Assembly: GCF_001542415.1 (NCBI RefSeq)
Contig: NZ_LNCU01000070.1
Location: 115,252 to 179,251, forward strand
Length of the DNA stretch: 64,000 nucleotides
Origin: Bradyrhizobium macuxiense
Lineage (GTDB): Bacteria > Pseudomonadota > Alphaproteobacteria > Rhizobiales > Xanthobacteraceae
Direction: 5' to 3'
The notes under the pieces: model-generated
What the model was told of the DNA's origin: nothing
The model's database searches: none
What the model saw: the letters and a program-made list of their open reading frames with translations, nothing else
Shown here: positions 18,857 to 28,281 of the stretch, piece after piece
Position numbering within the stretch: position 1 is the first letter of the stretch
Layout: every line of letters begins with the position of its first letter
Program-made: the position numbers and the translations under genes

Positions 18857-20461
18857 ATGCATGCTCGCGTTGTTGCGGCGATTTCGATTCGGATGCGCTC
18901 TGTCGCAGCATCCATTTCCATCTTTCAATCAACTCCAAAGCGTGCAGCGCTTTTGATCGCGCTTTCGCTCGCAGCGGATCTCGCCAGCAATTCGACGCTG
19001 GCACAAACCACCAGCCTTCTTACCCCAACAAGCGACACTGCGGGTAGGGATGCCAAAAGAAGAGCCCAAATGGATCCGGCCCCGAAGCTCCAACGCAGCC
19101 AGCTCAAACAAGCAACGTGTCCTTCCGGTCGCCCGACACTTGCACGACTTTCCAGCATGCCTCTCACAAACTGCAACAGCGCGAATACGGTTACAACGAA
19201 CAGAATGCAAAAGACGGCCGACCCGTTCGCAAAATTCGAAACCCTCCGCGAAAAGGGTATGTGGCTCAACATACCTGGTCCTGCCGATACGATAGATCAG
19301 GATAAAGACGGCGTTAGGTCCGCGCTGGCAGACGTCGGCATCGGTTACGTTGGCGGCACGGTAAACAGCCTCGTAAATAATCAACTGCCAGGCGCAGCCA
19401 GAACCAGCATCGCCAATCAATTATACATGGGGCAGAATCCGACGTTCGGTTCCGTCAATTTCATGATCGTAACCTACGATCTCAGCCGCTTTGGTATTGC
19501 CGATGGCCAGATCATCGTCGGCGCTCAGCAGCAATATTGGACTTGGAAGCCTGGCGGGCCCGATAGGCTTGGCATCAATACAATTGCCTACTACCAGACA
19601 TTCTTCGACGGGAAACTCGAACTCAAAATGGGTTACCTCCGAAACCAAAATGAGTTTGCGGGCACCGTCGTCGGAGGCAACGCCGGAGCAAGCGTTTTGG
19701 GCCCCTCCTCGAACATCCTGTTTCAAGCCGGGATGAGCAACAATGCAGCGCCCACGCCAGCTTTCAACCTGAAGTATAATGTTGATGATCACATATATAA
19801 CAAGCTCTCAATCCAGCGCTCACTCAGTCCAGATGGTCACTATGCGCAGATAACCGAAAATCCCACCGGCCTGGACTGGAGCACTGCCAATGCGGGGATT
19901 CTTTGGCTCGATGAAGCCGGCTACAAGTGCAAAGCTGCTCCGGGCCTACCCGAGACTTGGTTACGGGCTGGCATAGGCTTCAACGATAGCAGCTATACGA
20001 ATTTGCAGCATCCGACGCAGCCGAGAACCAACGCGAACAATGTCTACTATGTCGCTGCGGATCGACAACTCTGGCAGTCCGATGTCCAGGGCTTGGCATC
20101 CCGCGGGATCTATGGCGGGCTCTCGGTCATGTACGCTCCGCCTGACCTAAATCGAGCCAGTCAATATTACGAGCTTCGTCTCTACGCAAAAGGGCTGTTC
20201 GACGGCCGGCCCAGCGATCAGATTGCTATTGTTGCCACCAACACAGTCTGGAGCCACTTTGCAGTGGATACCGCCTTAACCAAGGGGCATCTCGTACATC
20301 GTGACAGCACAGCGATCTCAGGAACCTATACTGCACATTTGGCGCCAGGTATATATGCAAGCGCAGGATTGACTTACATCAACCACCCGACAAGCATTAT
20401 ACATACGCGCGAAACGGGACATGCTCTGAATCTGTTGGTGTCTACCTCGATATTTTTCTAA
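18857..20461 (+). CDS. OprB-type carbohydrate-selective porin
   Basis: An outer-membrane beta-barrel protein of up to 534 residues. After a basic N-terminus comes a Sec signal-like hydrophobic stretch (RAALLIALSLAADLASNS). The mature part has OprB-family features: alternating amphipathic strands, a GMWLNIPGPADTIDQ segment and internal FDGKLELKMGYLRNQNEFAG and RASQYYELRLYAKGLFDGRPSDQ segments. It ends in aromatic Phe-Phe (STSIFF), the usual barrel signal for outer-membrane assembly. It would take up sugars or organic solutes across the outer membrane. The exact start is uncertain (18857 or an ATG at 18893). It is monocistronic by spacing, and no sigma54 promoter was found upstream. Confidence 0.85.
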   Translation: MHARVVAAISIRMRSVAASISIFQSTPKRAALLIALSLAADLASNSTLAQTTSLLTPTSDTAGRDAKRRAQMDPAPKLQRSQLKQATCPSGRPTLARLSSMPLTNCNSANTVTTNRMQKTADPFAKFETLREKGMWLNIPGPADTIDQDKDGVRSALADVGIGYVGGTVNSLVNNQLPGAARTSIANQLYMGQNPTFGSVNFMIVTYDLSRFGIADGQIIVGAQQQYWTWKPGGPDRLGINTIAYYQTFFDGKLELKMGYLRNQNEFAGTVVGGNAGASVLGPSSNILFQAGMSNNAAPTPAFNLKYNVDDHIYNKLSIQRSLSPDGHYAQITENPTGLDWSTANAGILWLDEAGYKCKAAPGLPETWLRAGIGFNDSSYTNLQHPTQPRTNANNVYYVAADRQLWQSDVQGLASRGIYGGLSVMYAPPDLNRASQYYELRLYAKGLFDGRPSDQIAIVATNTVWSHFAVDTALTKGHLVHRDSTAISGTYTAHLAPGIYASAGLTYINHPTSIIHTRETGHALNLLVSTSIFF

Positions 20462-20914
20462 GTCCTGGCAGACCGAACCGACCGTTCGCTTGCGCTGCCC
20501 GTGCAGACCTTTGGCGCGAACGCGCAGGGACCAGTTCCTCAGGATCGTCAGTCGTGATCGCCGTACACCAACGTGCGGCGGATGAGCTGGCAATTGCGTT
20601 CGCCGACGCCATCGTGCTGGGTGTTGGCTACCATTACCGCTCGATAATCGATTTCATACAGTCAGCTGCCGGCACGTAGGCTCGGCCTCCGCTGTTCGGC
20701 GGCAACACCAGCCGGTGACATCCGCTCAATCGCGCAAATCCTGGCGAAAACCAGTGCCTGGTCGTTGCCGCCTGCGTGCGCTCTATCCCTGAACGACCGC
20801 CTTGGAGCGTCCAAAAAACTGGCATCGCGACGAGGACACACCATCCGGTGGTCTACCTGGCGAGCCCCACCCGTTGGATGACCTTACTGCGGGGCTTGGA
20901 ACGGCGCACCGATC
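20462..20914. other. Intergenic, no supported gene
   Basis: The region lies between the convergent porin and ATPase genes. I see no supported frame, repeat or clear terminator. Confidence 0.4.
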
Positions 20915-23386
20915 TCAGCTTTTTTGGCTAAGCGAGCGGTAATAGCGGTAGTGGCCCGAGCCTGCCGGATCTTCGAATTGAAAACAACCCGCGAAACTTT
21001 CAATCGCTTGCATGACGCCCTTAAGCGAAGGGGCCGTGAAGGCGTGGGTCTGTCCGGTCGACCAGTGAGCCAGATAGTTGCTCACTATAGTCGCAACCGA
21101 GGTGCCGAGGCCCGCGAGTTGGGCCGGCTCTAAGACCAGGCGCCCAGCGGCATGGTGGAGGTCGACGGCCGCCTTGACGGCGTCTATCAGGTTTTTCGCC
21201 ATGTGTTTATCATCATTGAAGGCAATGGCAATCGGCACGGGAATACCGACCCTTGAGATCACCTCCTCGAGTTTGAACTCGAGGTACTGTCTGATACGGG
21301 GGGCCGCATCATCGGTGTTTCCAGTATCAAGAAGGGCGCGCGTCGCATCACGGATCCTATGGATTGCGCCCGATTGCGGCAGCACCGATGTCCGTGCGGT
21401 GCCCTGGATGCATTGATGCCACCAGCCGCCGTCTTTGACATTTGTATTGAATAGCTTCTCCAGGACGGTGTCATGGCTGAGCAGAATGACCTGCGGACCA
21501 TCGACGACACCAGGGCGGGCAAATTGTCCTTTGATCACGTTCATCAGATGGAATTGATGCCCAGAATCAAAGCTGGATGTTACGTCATCGAGAATTAGAA
21601 ACCTGGCGCCCCCGCCATAGAGCGACGCGGCCGCCAAATAGACGCTGATCGCGAAGGCGTTGCGATAGCTCTCGGAGAGGACGGCTTGAGCTGAGATGCC
21701 CGGCAGTGTCCAGAACTGTGCGAGAGAGATGGACAGATCTTCGCTGCCCGCCCGCTTTTTGAGGGCTGGCACGACATCGGTGTACATGATCGCCGCGAAG
21801 ATTTTTCGCGTGACGGGTTCGATCGCGGCGAGCCGGCGCGCGCTTGCGGCGGACTCGGCACCGGCGAAGCATGAATTGGCTGCGTCAAGGAACTTCTTCA
21901 CCCGAGCAATGCGCGCAAGCTCCGCAGCGATAGCGGATTGCTCGCTCAAGGCAGCGCGCAAGTCCGACAAATTGCTCTGCAGCCGGCGTGCGGCCTCGGC
22001 CTTCTCCACGACAGCAGTGAGCTTGTCGGGAAGGCTCTTCTCCAGGGCCACTTTGTTTTCGGTGAGGTCTTTCACCTTGGACACTGCGCGATCTGCCAGG
22101 GTCTTCAGCCATTCGGTGACGGCGCGTGCTCGCGCGCCGTCGAGCGCGCCCTTCAGTCCGACGTCCCTTGCCTCGGCGAGTTGGGCTTGCTCTTCTGCCT
22201 GGCGGCCTAACCGTTCTAATTCATCGAGCTGATTCCAGCCTTTTTCGGTCCATTCTTGCGCCAGATTGGCCGAAGCTGATTCCACCGCCTCAAACGCCGC
22301 GTTCTTGTGGCGAACATGATCGAGAACCGAACCGGCGTCCGATCGATCACACGTCGGGCAGACACATTTATCTCCCCAACTGTCGTCTGCGAGGATGATT
22401 TCGCTTACCCCGTAGAGCTGGCGGAACAGATCTCCCTGAGTGAGCTTCAGGGTGGTGTCGCGAGCGTCGGCCAGTTCCACCAGGCGCTTGGCATCCTCTT
22501 CGCTGGGCGCGGCTTTCAGGGCCTCGGACCACCTCGCCTCATCGCGCAGGATCTTCGCAAGTTCCGCCCTCGCCTCACCTCCTTCGGCAACTTTCGCTGC
22601 ATCGATACACTTTGAGGGGTCGATTTCCTCGAACGTCCGACCCTCGCAGAGCGGCTTGAGCAGTTCGATGCCACTTAGGGCGGAATGCGCCTTCGCAAGC
22701 ATCGTTGCTTCGGCTTCCGCCGGATCGTACTCTTCAGCGACCAGCGCTGTGAAGGCCTCCTTGACGTTGGTCCGTGCTCGCTCGAGGCGGACGTGGGCGC
22801 TGTTTTGCTTGGCTTCCTTGCCGCCGATGGCGAAGTGATTGTTAAACGCCTTGGTATTTGCCAGCGACGCCAGTCCCTGCCGCAGCGATGAATAGCGTTT
22901 CAAGCCCAGCAGTCCAGCGAACGATCGGCCGCGCCTTTGCGGCGCAAGATCGATGAAGTCCTGAAATGTCTTTCCGTCGAGCAGGACGAACTCGCGATTG
23001 AGGTCCGCCAGGATCGCATTTCCGTCTGCACCTGCGCTGGCCACAACAGTTCGCGTCCCAGCGGCGTCGCGCCGAACGGTCACATCGACCTCGGCGCCAC
23101 CATTAGCCGGCACAAGGCTCAGGACGATCGTTCCCACACCACCCGCATGGAAGCGATTGAGATAATAGGACGAGCCCTTTTCGGTCGCAGGCAAGTCGTC
23201 CAGCTTGGGAATGCGGCCCGTAATCGCGTAGACCACCGCATCAAAAATTGATGTCTTCCCAACCCCATTCGGCGCGGAGATCGAGTTGACGCAATCCGGC
23301 TTGAGCTTGAGGACAAGTGGTGCACCCTCGTTGTTGATCCCGCGAAACCCTTCGATAGAGACCTTCTGAAGATACCAGCCGCTCAT
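20915..23386 (-). CDS. Rad50/SMC-like ATPase, putative defence protein
   Basis: An 823-residue ABC/SMC-type ATPase. Walker A (APNGVGKTS) is at 38-46. Two long helical stretches (about 170-570) predict a coiled coil interrupted near 340 by C-x-C-x2-C, a possible zinc hook as in Rad50. An ABC-signature-like LSESYRNAF is near 575, Walker B (FLILDDVTSSFDS) near 595 and the H-loop (LLSHD) near 633. About 190 extra residues follow with no motif I can name. Such proteins act on DNA ends or in anti-phage systems. It overlaps the upstream 91-codon gene in a TAATG junction, so the pair is co-translated. No nuclease gene is adjacent, so the C-terminal domain or the partner may be the effector (inference). 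Confidence 0.8.
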   Translation of the reverse strand: MSGWYLQKVSIEGFRGINNEGAPLVLKLKPDCVNSISAPNGVGKTSIFDAVVYAITGRIPKLDDLPATEKGSSYYLNRFHAGGVGTIVLSLVPANGGAEVDVTVRRDAAGTRTVVASAGADGNAILADLNREFVLLDGKTFQDFIDLAPQRRGRSFAGLLGLKRYSSLRQGLASLANTKAFNNHFAIGGKEAKQNSAHVRLERARTNVKEAFTALVAEEYDPAEAEATMLAKAHSALSGIELLKPLCEGRTFEEIDPSKCIDAAKVAEGGEARAELAKILRDEARWSEALKAAPSEEDAKRLVELADARDTTLKLTQGDLFRQLYGVSEIILADDSWGDKCVCPTCDRSDAGSVLDHVRHKNAAFEAVESASANLAQEWTEKGWNQLDELERLGRQAEEQAQLAEARDVGLKGALDGARARAVTEWLKTLADRAVSKVKDLTENKVALEKSLPDKLTAVVEKAEAARRLQSNLSDLRAALSEQSAIAAELARIARVKKFLDAANSCFAGAESAASARRLAAIEPVTRKIFAAIMYTDVVPALKKRAGSEDLSISLAQFWTLPGISAQAVLSESYRNAFAISVYLAAASLYGGGARFLILDDVTSSFDSGHQFHLMNVIKGQFARPGVVDGPQVILLSHDTVLEKLFNTNVKDGGWWHQCIQGTARTSVLPQSGAIHRIRDATRALLDTGNTDDAAPRIRQYLEFKLEEVISRVGIPVPIAIAFNDDKHMAKNLIDAVKAAVDLHHAAGRLVLEPAQLAGLGTSVATIVSNYLAHWSTGQTHAFTAPSLKGVMQAIESFAGCFQFEDPAGSGHYRYYRSLSQKS

Positions 23387-23655
23387 TAGGCAGCGCCTTC
23401 TTCGGAAGGCATTTGCTGCGGTTCGACCGGCGCCGTCGCCAGGTACAATGCATCAAGGATCGCCTCTTGATCGAGAGCGATGTCCAGGCTGAGCTTCGAA
23501 AGTGCATTTGACAGGACGCCTGCCATTGGATCGTCGATCCCGTTGAGCGCGATCGAAAGTGCACAAATGTTTTGATCAACTGTTTTAGTATCATCGATCT
23601 CGAACACGAGTTCGTTCTTCGTCACAATAATCTCCGAGCGTACTTTGTGCTTCAT
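23386..23655 (-). CDS. Small partner of the Rad50-like ATPase
   Basis: An 89-residue acidic protein, beta-strand-rich at the start (VRSEIIVTKNELVFEIDD) and helical after (QNICALSIALNG, then QEAILDALYLATA). Its stop shares a base with the ATPase start (TAATG), which indicates coupled translation and probably a stoichiometric complex. I do not recognise a family. By analogy with other ATPase-small protein pairs it may be a regulatory subunit or a middle component. The ATG at 23655 is preferred over the frame-open 23661 by position of the conserved-looking sequence only. Confidence 0.6.
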   Translation of the reverse strand: MKHKVRSEIIVTKNELVFEIDDTKTVDQNICALSIALNGIDDPMAGVLSNALSKLSLDIALDQEAILDALYLATAPVEPQQMPSEEGAA

Positions 23656-24368
23656 GCCCACGCGCTGTCGTAAGGCAAAACATCTCCGCTCTATCTATAC
23701 TGCTTTGCGGGCGCGGCCATGGCTATCTCGGCACGACCGGCTGAATTGTCGGCCTAAGTCTCACGAACTTTGTACGCTTCGTACGGAATATCGATGATCC
23801 TGATTGCTGCCTTGAGCTTGTCAGATCGCGGGAGGAGGTGGCTCATTCAATGAGATACCTTGAACAACAGGCACACGGAGAAGGCCATTCGTCGTTTGAC
23901 GGGACCTTCCAGGGTCGGCAGCTTCGGAAAGCTCGATACTTGTGAGGTTCGATTTGGCCGTCTTGGAGAATGCGCCAATCAGCATAGTCGAAATTCTTCC
24001 GCCAGCGTTGCTCGCTTCAATGAGATAATCATCGGTTGCGATCCAGGTCTATTGCGCCCACTCGTTTATTCATGGATCATTAAGCCGTGCGTGATCGAAA
24101 GAAATATCGATCACGTCGGACATTTTGGATTGGCATCGCCATGAAACACCGAGGCGGTGCGCACCGGCATGGTGACGCCATCCGTCCGGATCGCACAAAG
24201 CTTGATGTGCGTCCCCCCGGAAGCTTGTCCCTGCCTTTCGTATGCGGTAAGGCACATACGCCGATGATGGAAATACAGATGCACCAACGACGGATGCGCT
24301 TGTTCGCTAGCGGTTGGGGCTACTTCGACATCCCGATTCGGATAAAGCTATATTAATTGGAGAACTGC
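23656..24368. other. Region without a supported gene
   Basis: Short competing frames only. It carries the presumed promoter of the ATPase pair on the minus strand, but I cannot identify -35/-10 elements with confidence. Confidence 0.35.
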
Positions 24369-24527
24369 ATGAAACGAATAGACAAGGGTGGTCAATTTGT
24401 TTCGGGAGCCGGTAGCGTACTACGCGTTGCGCCCAACAAACCAGGAACAAAGAAACTGACGGCGACGATGAAACGCCGCGCCTTGAAAGTTCGCAAATCT
24501 GAGCGACAGCGCGGCTCGTCTTCGTAA
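24369..24527 (+). CDS. Small basic protein, 52 residues
   Basis: A short frame opening MKRIDKGGQFVSGAGSVLR, with a very basic C-terminus (KRRALKVRKSERQRG). GGAG lies 8 nt before the ATG. The charge suggests nucleic-acid binding. It sits just left of the IS5-type element and could have been shortened by that insertion. No family was recognised. Confidence 0.4.
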   Translation: MKRIDKGGQFVSGAGSVLRVAPNKPGTKKLTATMKRRALKVRKSERQRGSSS

Positions 24528-24609
24528 GCGGACATGTCCGCCCCGTCGGAGGTCATTCAAAACGCACAGCGTATCTGGTCGTTCGTGAAGAACCGGCGCG
24601 CCGCCGGGC

Positions 24610-25088
24610 TCAGGCGATATTTGGCGCCGGGATGGTCTCAAGGAAGGCTCGGATGATGGCACGCAGGAGCTCTGCGAGCCATCGCAGGAGCAGGCCGAAG
24701 TTGTAGCCGGCGGCGGCGAGGACAGCGTTGATACAGTCGCCGGGACGCCCTTTGAGATAGTTGCGGTCCATGCGGTGCTCGGCCTTGATGTGACCGATGA
24801 CGGGCTCGACAGCCGCGCGACGCCTCATCTCGCGGCGGATGGGAGCTGTGACGCGGCGACCTGACCCGAGATCCAGACTCTGAACCGATGCGGGTGATTG
24901 TGGCCGCGATAACCTTTGTCGACGTGGATGCGGCGAGCCTCCACGCCGGTGAGCTTCTCCATGTCGGCGATCACGGGGCCGAGCGTGTGCCCATCGAAGG
25001 GATTGCCGTGCAGGGCCTTGGCGTGAAGCACGAACTGGCCGCCCTTCGGAGACGTCACGGGGGTGGCGATACTGACCTTGCAGCCGAT
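24610..25088 (-). pseudogene. IS5-type transposase, 3' part (frameshifted)
   Basis: C-terminal half of the transposase. It contains the DDE-domain continuation (SPKGGQFVLHAKALHGNP, then HVDKGYRGH) and, in another frame, the terminal segment with EPVIGHIKAEHRMDRNYLKG. The frame changes near 24840-24860, so this half is broken beyond the IS insertion itself. It belongs with the 5' part at 26508-27362. Confidence 0.75.
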
Positions 25089-25090
25089 CT

Positions 25091-26507
25091 ATGGACCACG
25101 CCCGCGTTGCAAGAGGAATCGACAAAAGGATGTAGCGGTCTGCGCCAATCTATCCGGCTTCAATTTGAGGCTGTCGCCTCGAGCCAATATGGATATCCGC
25201 TCACTCCTGTCCTCAATAACTCGACGGCCTCGACAAGGGGCCCATGGCTGCGAACCAGGCTTCAGAAGTGTCGGTGGAACCGTTTCTCCATTCGTCTTTT
25301 CCGTCTCGCAAACCTCGGCGGGATATTGTGCCCTTCCGATTGAGATCGTGGATCCTTCTTCCCGTGGATCCTTCTTCCCTTCCCGGTCGTGTGTCTTAGG
25401 CGGTCTGGCCTAAGAAATTGGCGTCGTAGTCATGGCCCTTTGCGAGCATGCTCCAGGCCATGCGCGCGAGTTTTGCGGCCAAGGCGACAACCAGTACATT
25501 CGAGTGAAGCCGCTTGGACGCTGCTTCCAACCAGGCTCCGAACCCGTGCCTGGGCCAAGTCTGGCGCCTCAGAAGCACTGCTCTGGCCCCTTGAATGAAG
25601 AGCGTTCGCAGGTACCGGTTGCCGCGTCTCGATATGCGGCCGAGAATGGTTCGATCGCCGGTCGAGAATTGTTTCGGTACCAGGCCAAGCCATGCTGCAA
25701 AGTCGCGGCCTTTATGGAAAGCATCACCAGTTCCGATCGCGGCGATCATCGCGCTTGAGATGATCGGTCCGACACCCGGAGCAGTCATCAGGCGGCGACA
25801 GTGTGCATCTTGGTCGACGAGTGCGTCGATTTCTTTCGTGACTGACGCCACCCGCCGGTCGAGATAGCGCCAGTCCTCGGCCAAGTCCTGAATGAGCTGA
25901 ACCACTCGAGGCGACAGGTTATCCGAGAGCATCGAGAGAAGCTGAGGGAGGGCCAATCGGAGTGCAGCCGCGCCCTGCCGGACCGGCAGGCCTCGCTCGA
26001 GCAGAAAGCCCCGGATTTGATTGATGACCGCTGTTCGCTGCGTCACCAGTCGACTGCGAACTCTGTGGAGCGCCTGCAAATCGAGCTGCTCGGCCGATTT
26101 CAATGGGACGAATCGCATTGTTGGGCGCTGAACGGCTTCGGCGATGGCTTCAGCGTCACGGAAGTCATTCTTGTGACCCTTGAGATATGGCTTCACATAT
26201 TGTGCTGGCAAGAGCCGGACTTGATGGCCTAATTTTTCGAGCCTCCGACCGATATGGTGTGCTCCTGCACAAGCCTCCATTCCGATCAGGCAGCACGGAA
26301 CATTGGCCAGCGACTGCTCCAGCTGATTTCTCGATCGCTTCTTGCGTAGGGTGATTGCTCCCATGGCATCGAGCCCCACCACATGGAATGTGTTTTTCCC
26401 TAGATCGATACCGATCGTGACAATGTTCGTAACGGACATGGCTTGTGCTCCTTCTCTTGCCGGGGCTTTATGTTGCCGCTGAGAGCGGGCGTGGTCCATG
26501 CCATTAA
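25091..26507 (-). mobile_element. IS110-family element, IS1111 subgroup
   Basis: A 1.4-kb element inserted in the IS5-type transposase gene. It carries 15-bp perfect subterminal inverted repeats: ATGGACCACGCCCGC at 25091-25105 and its complement at 26485-26499. Such repeats define the IS1111 subgroup. No target duplication is evident; the exact ends are uncertain by a few bases because CT/CTC occurs on both flanks. Confidence 0.82.
25396..26439 (-). CDS. IS110/IS1111 transposase
   Basis: A 347-residue DEDD-type transposase/recombinase. The N-terminal RuvC-like domain opens IVTIGIDLGKNTFHV with the first acidic residue, and the second block lies around NDFRDAEAIAEAV. The C-terminal helix-hairpin-helix domain has MTAPGVGPIISSAMIA and FAAWLGLVPKQFSTG. 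Length and motifs are intact, so it is probably active. The start at 26439 (MSVTNIV) is preferred over the frame-open 26499, which lies in the inverted repeat. Confidence 0.92.
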   Translation of the reverse strand: MSVTNIVTIGIDLGKNTFHVVGLDAMGAITLRKKRSRNQLEQSLANVPCCLIGMEACAGAHHIGRRLEKLGHQVRLLPAQYVKPYLKGHKNDFRDAEAIAEAVQRPTMRFVPLKSAEQLDLQALHRVRSRLVTQRTAVINQIRGFLLERGLPVRQGAAALRLALPQLLSMLSDNLSPRVVQLIQDLAEDWRYLDRRVASVTKEIDALVDQDAHCRRLMTAPGVGPIISSAMIAAIGTGDAFHKGRDFAAWLGLVPKQFSTGDRTILGRISRRGNRYLRTLFIQGARAVLLRRQTWPRHGFGAWLEAASKRLHSNVLVVALAAKLARMAWSMLAKGHDYDANFLGQTA

Positions 26508-27362
26508 CTCGTAGGGCGCGCGGGCTTTACCCTTGCCGATGCACTCGACCTCCGGGGCGTGCAATGCATAAACCTTTGGACCGCGCTGGTGCTGATCCTG
26601 GCTGCGCACCTGCTGCGCTAAACCGAGCAACGGGCCGAAGCGAGCTTCCAGCGCTGTATCGCCATCAATCTTGCGGCGGATGTCGCGGATGATCCGGCCG
26701 AGCCGTGTCCGCAGGAACTTGAGCTGCCGCCGGGCGCGTTTGAACTGGTGGGCGTGGGTATAGCGGCCGACCATGATGGCGGCGCGCTTGGCCAGGCGCA
26801 GATAGCTCTGGCGCAGCGGCACACGGTTGCGCCTGGCGAGCCCGACCAGCTTGACGATTGCTCGATGCATCAGCCGCGCGTCGGTCGGATGGGCGACCGC
26901 CTTGGGCTGCACCGTGGTATCGACGACCACCCGTTCCAGGTCCTTCGCGCCGATCGCGCCGGTCTTGCGCGCCACCGACAGACTTTCCTGGATCAGCGCG
27001 ACAAGCTGCTCCTCGCCGAGCCGCTGCCGCCAGCGCGTCATCGACGATCGATCGAACGGCAACCGGTGGCAGAAGCTCAATTCGCCGCAGAAGTGCTGGT
27101 AATAGGGGTTCTCGATCCAGCGGGCGCACAGCGCTTCATCCGACAGGTCGTGCATGTGCTTCAGAATGAACAGGCCGGCGATCAGCCGCGTCGGCAAGCC
27201 CGGCTGCCCTGACCCTGCCTGGCACACCGAACCAAAGCGCTCATTCAGCACGTTCCAGTCGATCAGCGCCGCCAACCGCACCCGCGGATGACCCATGTCG
27301 ATGATCTGATCCAGGGCCGGAAGCAGCAGGTCCTTCTGGCGATCATCCCACGGTTTGCTCAT
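26508..27362 (-). pseudogene. IS5-type transposase, 5' part
   Basis: N-terminal about 285 codons of a transposase of the IS5/IS1182-like type. It begins MSKPWDDRQKDLLLPALDQ, then has SDEALCARWIENPYYQHFCG and the first acidic catalytic segment (ERVVVDTTVQPKAVAHPTD). The frame runs into the inserted IS after ARAPYE. It is non-functional unless the inner element excises precisely. Confidence 0.85.
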
Positions 27363-27614
27363 CGCATTCCCCAATGTCGACGACGCCGTCAGGGAATCAC
27401 GAACCGCCCAAAAACGAAATCCCAAAACGCAGGAAAGTGAGGCCCCACACACCGCTTTCCTGCAAAATCGAATACTTTCTCAAGACCATTCTTGCTTATT
27501 TTTCAGGTCAATCCGCATTCTTCACGGACGACTATCTGCAAGCTGCTTCAATGACGAAACCGCTGGAGTTACGCCTCGAATGCGAGGACTCCTTGTACCC
27601 TTCGCAGCCTTGAG

Positions 27615-27643
27615 TGTGGTGGCGGCGCGCAGCCGCCACCACA
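27615..27643. repeat. Perfect 12-bp inverted repeat
   Basis: TGTGGTGGCGGC and its exact complement around a 5-nt loop form a very stable hairpin without a following T tract. It stands alone in the gap (27451-27795) between the IS and the cold-shock gene, which holds no other supported feature. It may be an attenuator-like or REP-like structure. Confidence 0.5.
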
Positions 27644-27795
27644 AGGGCTAGTGCTGCGCCCGACAGCACCTATGCCTCATGTTCCTAAGCCGCGGATCTG
27701 CCGTGAGCCGCAGACTATTCGAGCTTGCACGCAAGGCCGAGAGCGGTCATCGTCGTTACGATCGGCCGCCAGGCTTCGATTTGCAATGAGCGACC

Positions 27796-28002
27796 TCATC
27801 CAATCCGCAGGTTCTCAGCAGAGGCTTTACCGGAACTGCCAGTCTTCAGTTCGTAGCTTATCTTCGCTCCCTCAGCGAGATCCGGGTAGCCGGCCTTTTC
27901 AACGGCACGCATGTGTACGAAGACGTCGGGGCCACCATCATCCGGTTTGATGAAGCCATAACCCTTGGTAGGCTTGAACCATTTCACAGTACCAACTGCC
28001 AT
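27796..28002 (-). CDS. cspA: Cold-shock domain protein
   Basis: A 68-residue single-stranded nucleic-acid binding protein of the CspA family that acts as an RNA chaperone. RNP1 (KGYGFI) is at residues 13-18 and RNP2 (VFVHM) at 27-31. Length is normal. The start at 28002 (MAVGTVKWFKPTKG) is fixed by homology; the frame is open for 44 further codons that are not part of the protein and probably form the 5' leader. Homologues are often cold- or stationary-phase induced through such leaders; nothing here shows the mode. Confidence 0.93.
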   Translation of the reverse strand: MAVGTVKWFKPTKGYGFIKPDDGGPDVFVHMRAVEKAGYPDLAEGAKISYELKTGSSGKASAENLRIG

Positions 28003-28281
28003 GATAGAACTCCTAAATGAACCCTTGCGATCTAGCCAAACTCTCACAGGGGCACAAGCCCCTGGGTTGCGCCGCTCGGCGAGCCTTATGACGTTGCGCG
28101 GCCCTTGGCGCGGGGGGCAAAGGCAGACGTCCATCGGACCAGATCGTCACGCTCCCGCGCCAAAATTGGCTCCTCAGGCTAGCCCTAGCGAAAGACGAAA
28201 AAGATTAGCCACCTCCTTTCGCGCAAGCTCAGCAAACTCATCAGCCGTGAGCGCCACCTTGCTTACCGAGAACTTACGGTA

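Larger units (their letters stand above)
24540..27450 (-). mobile_element. IS5-type element, split by a nested IS
   Basis: A transposase gene on the minus strand is cut into a 5' part (26508-27362) and a 3' part (24610-25088) by an inserted IS1111-type element. The outer boundaries are approximate because I could not align the terminal inverted repeats. Removing the inner element restores the codons across the junction (CCC-TAC-GAG-ATC-GGC). Confidence 0.6.

Noticed and set aside
27796..28134. Longer cold-shock protein starting at 28134
   Set aside because: The first 44 codons have no family similarity; the CspA fold begins exactly at the ATG at 28002.
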